DNA from: Aureococcus anophagefferens
Taxonomy: Eukaryota; Sar; Pelagophyceae; Pelagomonadales; Pelagomonadaceae
DNA length: 27,200 nt
Assembly: GCF_000186865.1 (NCBI RefSeq)
Contig: NW_008705589.1
Location: 178,507 to 205,706 of the forward strand
Direction of reading: 5' to 3'
The position numbers and the translations under genes were made by a program. The notes beneath the pieces are model-generated. The model ran no database searches. It saw nothing but the letters and a program-made list of their open reading frames with translations, and was not told the origin of the DNA. Below, one piece after another: positions 9,561-22,500 of the stretch (position 1 is the first letter of the stretch; each line of letters starts with the position of its first letter).

Positions 9561-9829
9561 CATACTCGGATTCTAACAATCGAAGGACTGAATCATCTGT
9601 TGATTCAGAAACACAATCCGCTGGCTCGGGCGACGCGCGGAAGCGGAGATCACTGGCGTCTTTTTCGCGCGCGCGCGCGGGGATGGCAGTTACGAAAACG
9701 ACCTCAGCCTCATTATTTGTTCTGAATATCCTGGCTGATATATCCTGGCGGCTATATACCTGTAGATATCGATCTGTTCGATCCCGGCGGTTGAGATTGG
9801 CTCGGTGCTGTCCAAAACTAGGGGTCGCA

Positions 9830-12800
9830 ATGGAGGGAAAATTTCAGAAAGCCAAGGAATTTGCGCACAGGGGCTTAATGTCGTTGAACTTGATGAAGGC
9901 ATGCAACAGAACTGGTGACGGAGTGGTGTCGAGAATGGAGTTCTTGGCTACGGCTAGTTCTACAGTGCAGTCGGCTAAGAAGTCAGTGGGAAATAGCCTG
10001 ATGTCCCTTGATTCGGTTCGTGCAATGGACGCCAACGGGGACGGCGTCCTGACCGCAACAGAACTTGCGGAAGCAGCACGGCTGGGGCTAACAGGCGCAA
10101 GCAATGCTGCGAGCGAAGCGGTGATATCGATGAAGGCAGACGCACAAGAGTTCTCACAGCTTGCACGTGAGAATTGGGTCTCTGATCCACGCACTAAGTG
10201 TTTTAACAGACGTGGATCGTGTTGAAACACATTTTCTTTTCATTAATGGCTGAATTTGTAGGCAACAAAGACTTCGATAGTCTTATAGAATTTGTGGGTA
10301 ATCGGCTGGACCGATCTGGCCAAAAGTTCAACCGCTCCACTGATCGACCCGACCCTGACAACTATAGCGATGACTCATCGACAAATCGCAGTCTTGCCTG
10401 GTTTTCCTACCCAAGCAGACCACACAAGCGTCGCGATGTCGATCCAAACTTTGCTTCGCGCCTAGGCGATGCAGCTCATATCACACCATCTCAATCAGAA
10501 TCCAGAGGAGACGGCGGGCGAATCCCACTGAGGTTGAGACACGACGGTATCTTACGAGTTGGTGCAAAGAAACGGAAGTCTGCCGCCGCGGCTGCACGCC
10601 GTGTTCGGGGAGGTGATATTCACATGCGACCATGCTCAGCATCCGTATCTCCTCCGTCTACCAACGACGCTATGTCGGCTACTGCTCTCGTTCGATGCAA
10701 TACGCCATTTGGGCGGCGGAGTTCTCGCTATCTACTGACTCAATCATTGAAGGTGAAATCCCCCTTGATCGCGACACTTCGGGAGCAATTGATCAAGAGA
10801 TTCTCGGTTCTATATCCCGGCGTGGGTAAGCGCCCACCTGACTACCAGCATCCGAACAAACCACAGATGGCAGGATGGCTGTGGTCTATGACGGGCCGTC
10901 CGGTTTTTGGCTGCGTTGAAAAGCACGCCGCGTGGTTGTTTTAAGCTTGCGTCTAGGCACGATGGCAGCGGCTCTTCTATGAGCTTCATGATACGTCACT
11001 TCTGGGCTTCGATGCTCCCAGTTCCTGGGGACGTGACCATGAAACCGCGGTCCCACGGCGGCGGCTTGAGGTGGGATTTGCAATTTCCCATGGTGCCCTG
11101 TGCGTTGAAATCACAAAGCGCGACTGTGGTTACTCTTTCTCTCACCCCGAGCTTTCGTTCTGTACCAGCGTGACGATGAAAGACTCCACATACCACTTCT
11201 GGTGAGCCTCTCTTTTAGGCGTTTTGTTGCCAGCCAACGGGACGGACTGGAACCAGAACTCATTGCATTACTCGAAGCAGAGGCCCCGTTAAGTCTCACA
11301 TTATATGGGCGCGAGAACCTGGAGGATGTCGCCGTGTTTTTTCGCGCTGAAAGCAACCACAAGGCCAGCCTGTGGGTGGAGACCTTTCAAGCGGCGGTGC
11401 GAGCTTCGGATAAAATGGCTTTCGACCTCAAGTCATCTGCAGCGGAAGAGGCAACCTTCCACCTAGTTGCCTCAGCTACTGCACACGTGCCAACTGGTGC
11501 CCATGCACACCTTTATAAAGAGAGACAGAAGCTTGGTTAATATCACGCTGGCTTCAGGCCCGTCGATATATCGCCTGCACACGGGAACTTGCACGTTCCA
11601 GACTAGTTGATGCGCGCCAACTCATTGGCGTGCGCGAGGGTCTCGTGGAGATTGCGTTCGTACCTAGGGCCTAAGCAGGAGCACGAGAGTCAACGTTGAA
11701 ATATCTCGCAGGTACGTGCCACCTCTCACTCAGAAAATAGCATTGATGGAGAGTCCCTTCAATGGGTCTGCAGTAAACTGGATGCGTTGCTTCTGTGTCC
11801 TGGGTGAGGATGCAACACTCCACCTTGGGATTCACGCGCCAGAGGCTCGCTGTGAGGCTCTAATCATTATCTCCTTGAGGAATGCGGAGCTCGACATCGA
11901 AGCCGGCGCAATGAGCACACCACCATGTCCTTGAAAATAGCATTCAAATTTGACCCTCATCCCATGTTGGCGTCGTGAGCTAAATGCTCTTGTAGGGGAG
12001 CAGGGTGACTGCGTGATGCACATTTCAACAAAGGTCAGGTGTGTACTTTTCAAGGCACAGCACCGCGTAGCGCTTGAAGCCTGGCTCTCTGCGATGCAAA
12101 AGGTTTTGAGCGCTTGTAATCGTGCTAATGAACTGCCTCTGCGACTTCATAAGCGAAGTATGGTGCGGGATGAAGGAATAGCATCTCGCCGCACGTCAGA
12201 CATAAATTTATTTCGGGGTGGGCCAAGCCATGGCATGGGCGCTGCATATTGCGAGCGGGCCCTTGCACAGCTAAATACCCTCGCAGAATCTGTCCTGGAT
12301 ATAAGCCTTGCCGAGGTCCTGCGCGTGAAAAGCTTGTGTGCCCGCAGCGCAATTGGTTTTCATGCCTTACTTGACTGTGGATCTTTCAGGCGGGATGCAT
12401 TGACAGCCTCTCTGAGCACATCCGATGCTCTCGTTGTCGATGCTTGGCGTGCAGCTGGTGTCGTACTCACTGCTTCAAAACGCGAGCAGGATGATCGAAT
12501 GGTCGCGCAGAGTAGCGCGCCTGTTACTTTCATGTTTCGGAGGAGACGCCTGCCTTTGGATGTGTCGCTTGAACGCCTAAGGGACTCGGTTCAACGCAGT
12601 CAGCGTTCGAGTGACTTTGACTCATTAAATCCTGAATCTGCCAGGTCAGGCTATCCTGGAGCAGTGCGAGAAACGCGTTTTCTGTAGTCGATTCACCTTT
12701 AAGTCTCCCTACAAGTGTGGTGGGAGAGAAATTGCGCGAGGATGTCTGGAAGACCATTGCACCTGTATTACATGGGATCCAAAGGACTTCAAGCGAAATC

Positions 12801-14376
12801 ATTTTGTTGGAGCTCGATTCTCTGCGCAATTTCCGGGAGGCATGCCTTTCTCATCTTAAGCCGAGTTTATGTGGATTTCGCAAGTCCAAGCGCTTCGAAC
12901 AGGCCGCGCGAAAGCTCCTCAATTTGCCCCCCCCTTCATATTCTAGTTCACCTGCGCAAAAATCGTCAGTCAGGAAAGAGACTGAAATCGACGATGCGCT
13001 GGTCAACTCCACGGACTCTCGTACGCGAGAAGGGGGGGGGCTGACTAGTATTAGAGGGAAGGATGACAACCCGTGGCGTGAAATGATGACGGCGTCTGAA
13101 ACATTGCAGCACGGGTTATGCCTCAACGAGAGCGCCGGAATTTCGGCATATGACAAAGGTGTAGACTACCGACCATTGCCATTGGGGCGGCGCATGCTCA
13201 TCTACAAGCCAATGCCTTGGACATTGAGGCGACCAAAAAAGGGCAATGCGGTTGAATTGAGTCGAAAGACGGGCAAAAAGGATCATCACAAACCCAAGAA
13301 GGGGAACATCGTTGGCAAGGAGGTCTGGGCTACTCTGCGCGTCGGAAAGAATCAAGTTGGAAGGCATGGGAGCTGTGAAATTGTGCTCCACACGGACCAG
13401 CGGTGTAGTCGAGTACATGGAACTGTCTTGCGCAGAGTAGACAAATCTACTTTAAGAGAACAATAATTCCGGGCTTGGCATACCCGGCAGTTTGTATACC
13501 CCAGAGGCTGCAACTGTGGCATTGATGGTTCATATTCTTACCCGTATTAACTACTCCTGCACTCAGGTTGAGATTGAACCCCATCCACACATCCGCGAAG
13601 CATGCACAGATCATGAGTTTGACCGAGAGCACGCCACGCTCTGTCGACGATACTGTGCTTTGTGCCGATGCTTTGTGTGTGCTCGTCCGCCTAGCTTGTG
13701 TAGCGACTGGCACGGCCATTCTACAGCTGTCTCCACATCGGTTGTTTCGCAGCAGAAGCGAGCGCTAGCGCTTCGCCGCTTGAAGCAGTCTAATGAGCTG
13801 GCCTACGAGGAGACACTTGAAGCGCGCGCATTTTACTATGATGTGGGTAGCTCACGCGGCTCGATAATTTCTGGTAAATACGCACGCGGTCGGGTTCGCT
13901 TGCGCCTCGGGGATGCTGTTATCGTGGGTCACACGGAGCTGCTTTTCTGTGTGCAGCCCCCTGGTTGGGCTGCGCCTCTTCGCACAGAGATGGCTAGCTC
14001 CTCGGACGATTCTTCCGGTGAAGAAAATACGCCCAACAGGCGCAAGTCGCTTCTGAAGGATATCATGAAAGGGACCCTCGCTGGCGTCTCCTCTAAGCGC
14101 GAGCTTGGTGTTGATAGTGACGCAATTAATGCGATGGACAATACAGCCGGGAATAGCGGTGCTGTGCTGGACAAGGCCGACCGTCTTCGGCGCCTTTCTA
14201 GCCTCAGCTCCAAGCGCCTGCCCGAGTCCGCTCCCGCTAGCACCATTTCGACCCCGAACAACATCCCCCGGAGCTCCCCCCCGGCCGCTCAACAAAGGCC
14301 TGGTAGTGGCCTTGCCTTCCTCTCTCGGGCCCCAAGCCAGCGGGCTCGGTCCTCTTTCAAATGGAGCTCGGCTTAG
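9830..14376 (+). CDS. Multidomain signalling protein: EF-hand x2, PH x2, FHA with Cys-rich insert
   Basis: The ATG at 9830 opens two EF-hand loops (residues 26-37, and 67-78 'DANGDGVLTATE'). Exons 9830-10166, 10262-10902 and 10957-11201 join in frame. PH domain 1 begins with 'MAGWLWSMTGRP' joined to 'ARWQRLFYELHD' and ends at 'SLWVETFQAAV'. PH domain 2 runs from 'NWMRCFCVLGED' to 'EAWLSAMQKVL', across an intron at 11927-11995. Near 13310-13436 an FHA first half shows 'VGRHGSCEIVL' and 'RCSRVHG'. After a 130-nt intron (13437-13566) comes a Cys/His module ('CRRYCALCRCFVCARP'), then the FHA second half ('DVGSSRGSIISGK', 'LRLGDAVIVGHTELLF'). The tail is Ser-rich, to a stop at 14376. Expected roles are calcium sensing, phosphoinositide binding and phosphothreonine binding; no function is known to me. 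Junctions near 11202-11218, 11486-11555 and 12600-12700 are uncertain, so it might be two genes. A TATATA lies at 9753-9758. Confidence 0.65.
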
Positions 14377-15369
14377 ACTGCTTAGCTAAGGTGCCCAAGT
14401 TTGCGGACTGCACTAGCCTTCTATGTAGGATCGTAAGGCTCCGGGCGGTACAAGTCCCCCTGGGCGTGGAAAAGAACATCTGCTGCACCTTGTAAGCTCG
14501 GAAGCCAAGGGGCCGTAGATAGCGAGGATAAGGGAAGAAAAGAGAGAGCGTGGTCAAATCAACTTGAAAACATGGCTCGCAGGGGCAGCCGCGGGGGTTA
14601 CGTGGACTGACCTGTTGAAGATACGAGGAGATACCTTTTCCTCTTGTGGAGGAATTGCAATAGCATAGTGGCTCGCTGCCCTCCTAGTTACCATAAGCCT
14701 CGGTTTTTGGCTACAACCTCGCTGGCAGTCTCTGCCTGCGGTACCGTGCCCGAGTCTACGAGACTAGCCCCCCCCTTAAATACGTTCCAGCACCCACTTA
14801 GACAGGCTGCCCTTCTGCTGCCGTTAGCCTGCCCCCGTAAGCTAACGCGGCTCGCGCGGCCTCGGGACGCCGCGGCCGCCACTGCCAGTGGTGCGATCGC
14901 GCGGCCGCCGCCCCAATTAAGCTACGTCCAGGAGTCCGCTAGGGCGCCGGGCCGCTCTCAGTCGCGCTCCATTCGGCGGCGATCATGACGAGCTAGGCAG
15001 CCCTAGGGGGTCCGCCCCCGCCCCCTTGCTGCTGCTCACCCCACTGCTCGCCCTCGATCGGCCGCTGGATTTTAAATCTCGGTTCTTGGCGGCCAGCTCG
15101 GGATATCCCCTACGCTCGGGATTTGCGCTTCCAGAAACGTTTCAATGGGCTTTTGTCCAACATCATCCATCTCTAAATCGCATGTGCAAGCAAACATGTT
15201 GTTTTGGTCGAGCGACTCCATTTTGGATTGCACACATTGCTAAATAATTTCTTTCTTTAGGACGAGGCAAATAAAAAATTCATCATAGTATATGCTCGCT
15301 GAGCACGAAATAACACATGTTCGATAGATTCTTCTGGATTTGGTCGCAGCTTCCAAGAAATCTAGTCCT
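14377..15369. other. Intergenic region between convergent genes
   Basis: No gene seen. 14830-15020 is GC-rich with clustered NotI-like GCGGCCGC words. The rest has mixed composition and only short open frames. The region separates the 3' ends of the EF-hand/PH/FHA gene and the sulfate-activation gene. I saw no tRNA and no clear poly(A) signal. Confidence 0.6.
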
Positions 15370-18300
15370 TTAGTTCTTTCCAGAATGGCCGAGCCAAAAT
15401 TCTGGATATTCCGAGGCGCCAGTAGCGACTAACTCCGTCCATTTTTCATGACACTCAGAAATGATGCTCACTGCCTCCAGGCGTGAAGTAGGTTCGCCGC
15501 TATTCGACAACACATTGATGGCTTTACCATCGCTTGTCTTATACCTGCAAAGAAGGTTAATAGGCAAACAATATTAGAAATGTGGATCGGAGGACGCAGG
15601 GGCGATAATCACATTTTCAACCAGTCGACAAGCCTGGCCGTAAGCCCTGGAACATGATTCTCAAGGTCTTTCACGTCATTGATGGAAACTGATCTCGGGT
15701 CAGACGTCCGAAGGGCGATAATTTTATGATCTGTTTCACCCTCATCTATCAGCTCAAGGGAGCCAAGCACCTTAACCTCTGTCACAGAGCCCAGAGCCAA
15801 TGGGGATTCACCGACCTCAATCACGTCAAGAGGATCGTTATCACCACCGAACCCTTCGTCCGATATCATATGTGGATCCTCCCAAGTCTGAGGGAGCAGC
15901 CCGTAATTAAAGAAGGGCACGCCGTACGTATAATAACGTGGAGATCCGTCCTTATTGGTGTCTTGCCTAAAAATTAGACATAATCATCATGTATTTCACT
16001 CCATTTTGACTCGCCATGACCCTGGATGTCACATAATCGGATTCGACCACTTGTCCTTCATGACTTCCATCTTAGCCGAAGTATGTTTCGGGATCTCTGT
16101 GATCATGTTGAACTGGGCAGTGCTTGAGACAGCAGCTGATGTCGTTGTTGGGACAACCAAGGGAATATCGTGCCAGGGTGATGCTTGCTTACTGCCGCGT
16201 GTCAGAAAAACGGCAAAATCGGTTTTGCCGTACGTGCCATGAGCCACCGTATTCTCGTCGACCAGGGGCTGAACAACGGCCTTGGACCATGGTATCCAAT
16301 CGGGGGACTCGATGTTCTGGTAGTAGTCGCACACGATAGCCCAGCCGCTAGGGACCATAAATCCCTGGGGTACACAATTTGCGGCCAAAAGGTCAGAAGG
16401 AATAGGGTCCCGGCAAGGTGTTGCTCCCTGAGCGGCAAGCTTGCGCATCTTGCTGCCGGAAATAGATATGAAATCATCCTCCCGTGATGGATCCAAGGCC
16501 TTCATTTGGTGATCTGTTTTATCGTAGTAGAATTTGTCGAATGAAAGCAAAGCCATGCGGGCATCTTCAAGCACAGGCGACATTTGAAGAGCAAAGCGGG
16601 CATGATTGGCGTCATACATGTCATCGTCGGGGTTCCATGTGGCTTCTGGGGAGCTCTTAATACCAGCAGCATCGCGTCCAACAACAAAGAAGGACGCTCC
16701 AGCGGCGCGACGACTTGCTGCGTGAAACTGAACCTCCGTGGGGCCGGCGTATATCATTGGAGCAGGCCATATACCCATCACGGTCCAATCCGGATCAAGC
16801 ATACGCTCGTCGAGGACGGCTTGATGCTGAGTTACACGAACATCAAGAGGCACGTCGTCGCTTTTGGTCCACCCGCCAAGAGGAGAGAGCCACAAGACTG
16901 GATTTTGGTAGCCCGCAGCAACAAGGCGCTCGCGCCCTGTGCGCATCAGATATGCGTGACCAGCATGCGTCGGATTGCGAGTCTGGAATGCAAAGACCAC
17001 GTCAGCGCCCTTTGCCTTAAAATTGGTATAGAGTTCCTTCGGTGTCAGCCGCCATTTATCTAAACCATCCCTGTATCTAATTGGTTCAAACACTTCCACC
17101 TCCCCGCCTAGCAAGTAGTTCCCACCCGAATAAACATGCGCTATGTACGGGTGGCCTGGATCGATTGCACCAAAGCAACGGCTGACAATTTCCTCTTTTC
17201 GGTTTGGATACACTTCGGGGTTCTTGAGCACTCCTAGTGCATGTCCATCTTTGTCGATCAGCGCAACCGCGCCGGATGGCGAGGTCTCGATAGCGGATTT
17301 GGTGAATTCAGTAATTGGCAGAACGATTGGCACGGCCATACTCACGCGCCTGCGAACGAGTATTCACCATGTTGACATCTCAAACGCATTATTCGAGATA
17401 AATCATAAATAGGTGCGCGAAGAACGCACTTTCTTCCGCGTACTTCGTTATTGTTCCAATTGGTCTGCTGAAAGTTGAGCTCTTTGGCTCCCACGTCGTC
17501 AAATGGATCGATTAGCAGTGAATTGAAATGTAGGGCTTGAAGCAGCACGCCTTCGCGCATGAAACCACGAAGGGGGGGGGCCCAGCCCTCCGATATGACC
17601 TGTGCGGATGTTTCACGCAAGCAAATCTTAAATGCTAAATCGGTAAGGTAGACAGGGAATCCTTGCATGCAGCCAGTTAACGTCAATATCATTTAAGCGT
17701 GCTTGTGGCAGAGATCCATCCTCTGCGGCCCGCTTTGTAGCCAGAGCTGAAGAAGCAGAAAACTTGTTATTTGAAATGATGAGCTCATCTTCAAGCCATG
17801 CCCCCGTGAACCCTGGCGGCAGTGGTAAACCCGAAGGGTCAGATGGCCCTCCGTCAAGGACACCTTCGACACGAAGCTTCTCGATTAATATACGAACGCA
17901 CTCGTCCAGTTCAAGGTCCCAATTAGGCAGGTCAACATCGGGGTGCAGGGGCTGCTCGTACGGTGCATCGACTCCAGTAAATCCCTTGAGTTCGCCCGCG
18001 GCAACCTTAGCATAGAGGCCCTTGGGATCGCGCTCTTGGACGACATCCAGGGGAACGTTCATGAACACCTCGAGGTACTTGAGCCCCTGATCCTCGTGGC
18101 GCTGTCGAGCTGCTTCCCGATCCGCACGATACGGACTAACCAGAGTTACTAGGGTGATGACACCACCGCCATTGAAAAGACAGGCCATCTCGCCAACGCG
18201 GCGAACAGATTCAGCACGATCTGCAGGAGAGAATCCAAGGTCGCGATTCAGGCCGGTGCGTACATTGTCACCGTCTAGCATCTGCACGTGTTTGCCATAC

Positions 18301-19169
18301 TTCAAAACGAGCGTTTCTTCCAATGCCTTTGCGATGGTAGACTTTCCAGAACCGGAGAGACCAGTCATCCAGAGGGTGATTCCCTCCTGATTGAGGGCTT
18401 CAAAGCGTCGCGCCTGAGAGGTCTCATGTTACCAAGGTATTACAATCCTGCCCGCATTGTGTTATCTACACCGTTGTGTACGCTAGGCAAGTGACAGGCG
18501 TCCTGACTACCACCTTCGTTAGCTTCCGCACACTCAATAATATTTGGCGGTGTTGCCTCAAGGGCCGCTGCCCTATAAGCTGCGATGTCGAAATCGCCAT
18601 CAACTGTGTTGGCCGCGAGCCTGGAATCAATAGAATGAGGAGGACACTCAATTCTAAGTCGTGCAATTGTTTTTGACGCAGCGCAACGCGCTGTTCGCGC
18701 AATTTGGCGTTCTCGTCGAAGAGCGAGGAGAAGGCAGCATCTGATACTCCCTGTCCACGGATGGAGCTCGTTGTTTTAAGCGCCGCAACCTGCGTCGTCT
18801 GCATAAATACTCGTTCGTGAACCGAATGGATTGCACCTGGGAGCGGAGCTGAGAATTTTCCAATACGACTTCTTCGAAGAGGGCAGAGATCTCCGTTGTG
18901 TCTGGGGGAGGCGATGCTGCGTTCGAACCGCGGAGGTTCAGTGGGGGTGGTGCGATAGTCTGTGATGCTGGGTCTGTGACTTCCGTTGCGGAGGAGGAGC
19001 CGCTCGTGAGCAGCAAGCCACCGCCGATGGCGAAAACGAGAAACAAACCCCATACCCAGGGGCGCTTCATCATGGGTGGAGTTGCTAGTGGGCCGTTCGA
19101 GTGCTTCGGGCTTTCCATTGCACCGCCCTCTTCCGTCGCCACCTTCGAGTAGTACGCGATCGATGGCAT
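15370..19169 (-). CDS. Trifunctional APS kinase / ATP sulfurylase / inorganic pyrophosphatase with N-terminal membrane anchor
   Basis: Eight exons join in frame to 1126 residues: 18837-19169, 18648-18798, 18470-18603, 17667-18413, 17430-17599, 16033-17349, 15613-15966, 15370-15544. Residues 1-36 are polar, 37-55 form one hydrophobic segment after 'MMKRP', and about 90-165 is a predicted coiled coil. APS kinase follows, with P-loop 'GLSGSGKST' (224-232), 'DGDNVR' and 'FTGVDAPYE'. ATP sulfurylase has 'QTRNPTHAGH' (634-643), 'HPLGGWTK'-like 'SPLGGWTK' and 'VVGRDAAG'. The C-terminus is a family I pyrophosphatase with 'GGDNDPLDVIE' (Asp 993, 995, 998). Sulfate plus ATP gives APS and PPi; the kinase makes PAPS, and PPi hydrolysis pulls the first step forward. 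The intron 17600-17666 starts with GC. The start is the first ATG; a GTG lies 18 nt upstream in frame. Confidence 0.92.
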
Positions 19170-19547
19170 TGCGTCAGCGACGTCCACGTGGAGTACGTAC
19201 TACGCGGCGGAATCGTGCCTTCAAGTTTACGATTGAGGGTGTGCGCCCAAGCTTGGGGTGGACGCTGGCGAACTTGGCCGGATTGACCGCGCTGGTCGAA
19301 TCCCGCTGGCCAAGTCCAACCGCGATTGGCCGTGCGTCCGCGAGGTGTAGCCGGAATCCTAGATCACCGACTACCGTGACTGAGATAAAATGAGCATGCT
19401 GAAGTGCAATATGAGAGGCAACGAAGAGTGGACCATAGGGTCAGCCTGCTGGACCATAGTGCACCTAGCCTCCCTGGCTGGCCCTTCTCCCATTGGGCTA
19501 TGCCTCCCTGTCCCTGACTTTACTATCTCGCTGGGTGTCTCAGATTC
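19170..19547. other. Region between the sulfate gene start and the retroelement ORF
   Basis: This holds the promoter side of the minus-strand sulfate gene and the unknown 5' boundary of the mobile element. No copy of the LTR-like repeat is present. I could not identify a tRNA primer-binding site. 'tggaccatag' occurs twice (about 19429-19462). Confidence 0.5.
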
Positions 19548-22500
19548 ATGTACAGGAACGTACCGAAACTAAAGTCTGCATCAGTAACTGATGTCTCAAG
19601 CCCATCCAAAATGAAAGGATTAACTAATTGGGTAAGAATACAACGACAACGTAACGGGCTCAAGACCATTCCGACCTCGAGTCCTAAAGATTTCAGTCAC
19701 CTAGTCGATCTGAAGACAGGCGTTGAAATACCTAGAACAGCTCTTCAACAGGAGGAGCATGTACTCAAGTACTGTCAGGTCCTTGCAAAGACAGGAAGCT
19801 CCGCACTACTGTGCATGGGTGCAATTGGACAACAAGCAGACAATCAGCCAGAGGAACCGCAACATGGCGAATCGCAAAATCCTGCACCTATTAATGGCCA
19901 AGATTGCGATACTACTACTGAGCTTAACAAGGAACAAACAATAGTCCGCGTTTGTCTCATTGGTCCAGGCCTATGCACTGAAGGCACAGACGGGTTCAGT
20001 AATATGCCCATCAAAATCGTCTCATTCATTGAGGTAGGGAAGAATTTTGAACACGCTAAGGAAACCTTCCCAGATGCGCAAGCACTGAATGACATACGCA
20101 AGGTAAATGAAGACATCGAACAAGACAAACTGAACATAGTAGAGTTCGATCTGCTGGTATGCTCGTTTCCTTGTTACAAGAATACCCAGCTACGCGACGA
20201 GAATGGCGGAAGCTATCACCCTTCAGGAGATCTATTCACGGAAGAACAAATGAAATTTATCAGTTTGATCAAGCCCAAGCACGTACTCAATGAAATGACC
20301 CCTACAAGGGTCGACTACTACCAGGAGCACGACGCTGTCGTGAAGGAACTCAGAGCGATGAACTATTTTGTTGAGACTGATCAGGTTGATTGCTGCACCC
20401 TCGGTGACCTCCAGTCGCGATTCAGATGGTTCGCACTAGCGAGCACAAGCCCCATCAAATCGTTCGATGTATGCAAGGACAGTGGTATGTCCTGCTTTCC
20501 AAAGGGACTAGACCAAATACTGCAAGACGAGGATACCATTCCTGGAAGCCTGTATGTATTCGACACTCCTGTGCAACATGCTCCAGATCTCGTACAAACT
20601 CTCTTTAGCGCATGGATGACTCCAAAAACCAACATGCTCAGCATTCTTCCTCACGAGAATGCCCTTGCCTGTGTACTACTTGCGTGGGTATTCGCCAAGA
20701 AGCACAAGGAACTCCCTCCAGCGATGGTAGTGCGGAAAACAATGACAATTGGCTGTCACGGGCCTAAACCGTACAGGTATCAAGGTATTAAGAACCCATC
20801 GCTCGCGTTTGTGTTCATTCTGCTGGCACGCGAAATGCGACATAGGCAAAGACATGAAACCATGTTTGAGATCAAAGTCACATTCCTGCGCCCCGCACAA
20901 GGTGATGTGTACTTTGGAACAGAGCGTGATGGTCGCTTCATGTACTTTAGCTGCATGCCAAAGGCTTCTCCTCCCGGGCCTCGCCCGGCAGACGTTGTGG
21001 CTTTCCTCAACGTTGCCTCGCCAGGCTCATGCATTTTGGCATCAGGGGGAGTGAGATATGTAGATACCAGAAACGCACTTCGATCAAAGATAAGAGCCAC
21101 ACTTTGCCACTCCTACGGCAGGTTCAAAACAAATGACCCTGAACTACGGAACAGGAAAGGCACGACAGCCTACAGGATCTCAGGGCCTGCCCCCACTATC
21201 ACATCGGATTTCAACATGCTTATCGATGTGTCGAGTAGGTGCAGTCCAGAGTCTCCCGAGTACAAACATGTGCACAGATACATGACAATAAAGGAGGGAT
21301 CCAGAGCCACAAGTCTCACTCCAGACGCGGAGAGCAGGCTTGAATCCCTGGATGAAGCTGAAGCATATAAGCTACTAGGGAACGCCATTCCCCGATTCAC
21401 TCTCATAGCCGTCTACACGTGCGCCTACAAGCACATCACCGGCCTAACATCAGACAACAAGGACACAGCGCTAGATGCCACAATATTGGATGCAACCACA
21501 TTGGACCCCAAGCGGAAGTACACATTGAAACCCTCAGAGGCTCTATGGAGAAAGTGTCCTCACCCTACAAGTGAGGAATACGCTCAGGCTAAGCTAAACG
21601 TCGATTGGTATCACACAATCACACACAGGAGCTGGGAACTGATTGAGAATGACATCCTCATCAATGAGTCATTAGGACTGCAACCAGGAGACACTCGAAT
21701 GATGTCACCGTGTCCAATCTGTGAAGCCAACAAGGGGCAAATCCCAGTCATTCACCACAGCCCATCTTGGCATGAAAATGAATTAGGATACACGCCGCTG
21801 CAGGCTCTCATGATAGATATATGGGACAGCCCTGTCAAATCAATGCTGGACGGATTCACATACATACTGGTATGCGTTTGCATAAGAAGCGGTCTGGTAA
21901 TAGACATAGGCATGAAGAGACTTAACGCTGATCACTTCATCAACGCCATCGTTAAGGTCTACAACCAGATAAAGCTTGAGTACGGTATTATACTTAAGCT
22001 ACTCATCACAGACTCATTCTCCACGTTCAAGGATGGTGACAAGGTCTTACAGATGAAGCTGCGGTTAAACATCGAGATCGAACCATTACCTCCGTATTTG
22101 CATAATTACAACTACGCGGAGAATTATATAAAGATCCTTCGAAACGGTGCAGTAGTACGGATACAGCAGCTAGCTGGGTTGAACGGACTTGGAAAACCGA
22201 TTGTACCAGAACAGTTCCTTCCAGAAGCATTCAGACACATGGCATGTTCGTTAAACCAGAGTTCCAGCTCTTCCATACTGCGAAAATATGGAATCAGGAC
22301 AACCCCTCGGCAACTGTGTAGTGAGTCTGGTGGAAAGGTACTTAGGGACCTACCACTGTATCCATTCGGATGCAAGGTAGACTTTGTGAACAATGTGTCC
22401 AAACTTAAGACTACAGGAAAAGGAGAGGACAGAGACATCATGAACAAGTCAAAGCTAAAGACCACTCCAGCCATTTACTTGCACCCTGCGAACTATCACC

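Noticed and set aside
12660..12860. Alternative frame with Cys/Arg-rich peptide around 12660-12858
   Set aside because: It can be joined by a 47-nt GT-AG intron, but it stops soon after and does not lead to the FHA frame. The frame from about 12680 continues unbroken to the FHA domain.
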